Source of the DNA: Boseongicola sp. SB0662_bin_57
GTDB taxonomy: Bacteria; Pseudomonadota; Alphaproteobacteria; Rhodobacterales; Rhodobacteraceae
Reading direction: 5' to 3'
Length of the DNA stretch: 6,034 nt
Assembly: GCA_009839535.1 (NCBI GenBank)
Contig: VXPN01000520.1
Span: 1-6,034, forward strand
Below are positions 5,099-6,034 of this stretch, in pieces. The position numbers were made by a program, and so were the translations under genes. The notes under the pieces were generated by a model. The model did not search any database, had not been told where the DNA came from, and saw only the letters and a program-made list of their open reading frames with translations. The first letter of the stretch is position 1. The number at the start of each line of letters is the position of its first letter.

Positions 5099-6034
5099 CC
5101 ATTTCCGTCTTGGGGGCAGGCGCGTTCGGAACCGCCCTTGCAATTGCCCTTTCACGAGAAGGAGCACGGATCACACTCTGGTGCCGCGATGCTGACGTTG
5201 CGGCATGCATGCAGGAGTCCAGGCTTTCGGGCGGCCGCCTGCCCGGCCATCATCTGCCCGACAGCCTGACGGTCACGGCCGACGGGACTGCCTTCGACGC
5301 CGCAATCTGCCTTGTCGCCGTGCCCGCCCAGAGTCTTGCGTCCTTCTTGCGAGCTCATGACTTTCGAAACGGCAGCGCACTCGTTGCATGTTGCAAGGGA
5401 GTCGATAGAGCCACGGGCTTGGGTCCGGTAGCGACGATCCGGTCGGCTCGCCCTTCGCACACGGCCGCAATAATGACTGGTCCTAGCTTCGCCGTCGACA
5501 TTGCGAACGGGCTTCCCACGGCAATTGTCCTTGCAACTGAGAGCGCGAAGGAATCCAGGAAGCTGCAATCGTTGCTCACGCGCCCGGCCCTGCGCCTTTA
5601 TCGATCCACGGACGTTCGGGGCGCCGAGCTGGGCGGCGCCCTCAAGAACGTAGTCGCGCTCGCGGCCGGAATCGCGGTCGGCGTCGGGCTCGGCGACAGC
5701 GCGCGCGCTTCGGTGGTCGCTCGCGGATTCGGCGAGCTTGCGCGCTATGCGGCCCTTCAGGGAGCCAAAAGGAAGACGCTCCACGGCCTTGCGGGACTCG
5801 GAGATCTCGTGCTGACCTGCACGTCGGAGAAGTCCCGCAACTTCAGCGCGGGGGTGGCTTTGGGGCAGGGCCGGGACGTCGACCGGGAGACAACGGTCGA
5901 AGGGCTTGCCACCGCGCCGGTCGTCGCGGAAAGCGCTGCCACCGCAGGCCTAGGCCTTCCCCTCATGCAGGCCACTGCCGACGTCATCGAGGGACGGCTT
6001 GACATTTCCCGCGCCGTCCAAGCTCTTTTGTCGC
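5095..6034 (+). CDS. gpsA: NAD(P)-dependent glycerol-3-phosphate dehydrogenase (3' end cut by window)
   Basis: 313 codons are present and the frame is still open at the window edge. The family is usually 320-340 aa, so only a short C-terminal piece is missing. GpsA reduces dihydroxyacetone phosphate to sn-glycerol-3-phosphate, the backbone for phospholipids, in the cytoplasm. Evidence: the Rossmann motif GAGAFGTALA (7-16) right after the start; VAVPAQ (74-79); CKGVD (100-104) with K101; TGPSFAVDIANGLPTA (128-143); ALKNVVALAAG (182-192) with the expected catalytic lysine K184; GLGDSARA (198-205); and GLAGLGDLVLTCTS (231-244) followed by SRN (247-249). The window ends just after VQALLS. Small departures from the E. 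coli-type pattern (Asp135 for Glu, Ser202 for Asn, Ala209 for Thr) are conservative. The first and third may be lineage variants and give no sign of inactivity. It overlaps tsaD by four bases, so the two are probably transcribed and translated together. Confidence 0.96.
   Translation, partial: MTISVLGAGAFGTALAIALSREGARITLWCRDADVAACMQESRLSGGRLPGHHLPDSLTVTADGTAFDAAICLVAVPAQSLASFLRAHDFRNGSALVACCKGVDRATGLGPVATIRSARPSHTAAIMTGPSFAVDIANGLPTAIVLATESAKESRKLQSLLTRPALRLYRSTDVRGAELGGALKNVVALAAGIAVGVGLGDSARASVVARGFGELARYAALQGAKRKTLHGLAGLGDLVLTCTSEKSRNFSAGVALGQGRDVDRETTVEGLATAPVVAESAATAGLGLPLMQATADVIEGRLDISRAVQALLS

Noticed and set aside
4706..5167. Minus-strand open frames opposite tsaD and gpsA (also 4887-5210 and 5152-5784)
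   Set aside because: They lie over intact TsaD and GpsA frames with all family motifs, and show no motif or ribosome site of their own.
1..6034. Search for CRISPR arrays, insertion sequences, toxin-antitoxin or defence genes
   Set aside because: No regularly spaced repeats, transposase-like frames, terminal inverted repeats or unexplained coding space were found; nearly all of the window is occupied by core genes.

Overview
The window is high-GC bacterial DNA whose gene content and order point to an alphaproteobacterium, most likely in or near the Rhodobacterales. The evidence is a hemD – Mic60/mitofilin – hemY cluster divergent from tsaD – gpsA, together with alphaproteobacterial-style protein sequences. 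The exact genus cannot be told from this sequence alone.

Layout from left to right: (1) The last 64 codons of an OmpA/MotB-type peptidoglycan-binding protein on the + strand (ends 197). (2) A short spacer with two alternative hairpins and a possible tRNA promoter. (3) A complete tRNA-Thr with anticodon CGU (285-360, CCA encoded). (4) Convergent to it, a three-gene minus-strand set read from right to left: hemD (uroporphyrinogen-III synthase, 3947 to 3267), a mitofilin/Mic60-family membrane protein (3184 to 1997) and hemY (TPR membrane protein, 1989 to 400). (5) A 71-bp divergent intergenic region (3948-4018). (6) On the + strand, tsaD (4019-5098), overlapped by 4 nt by gpsA (5095 to beyond the window end).

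How the genes relate: HemD makes the tetrapyrrole ring precursor uroporphyrinogen III. HemY is a membrane TPR protein associated by genetics and gene context with late heme synthesis. The protein between them is the bacterial counterpart of mitochondrial Mic60, a membrane-shaping protein. The group therefore looks like a tetrapyrrole and membrane-organisation operon. TsaD supplies the universal t6A37 modification of ANN-decoding tRNAs, a class that includes the tRNA-Thr in this window. GpsA supplies sn-glycerol-3-phosphate for phospholipid synthesis.

Overall this reads as conserved core genome. I found no phage, transposon, CRISPR or defence system. The points most worth a second look are the Mic60 homologue locked between heme genes, the C-terminal zinc ribbon and acidic tail on HemY, and a clear codon-usage difference between the leftmost gene and the rest. 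There is no gene-free stretch longer than 300 bases.
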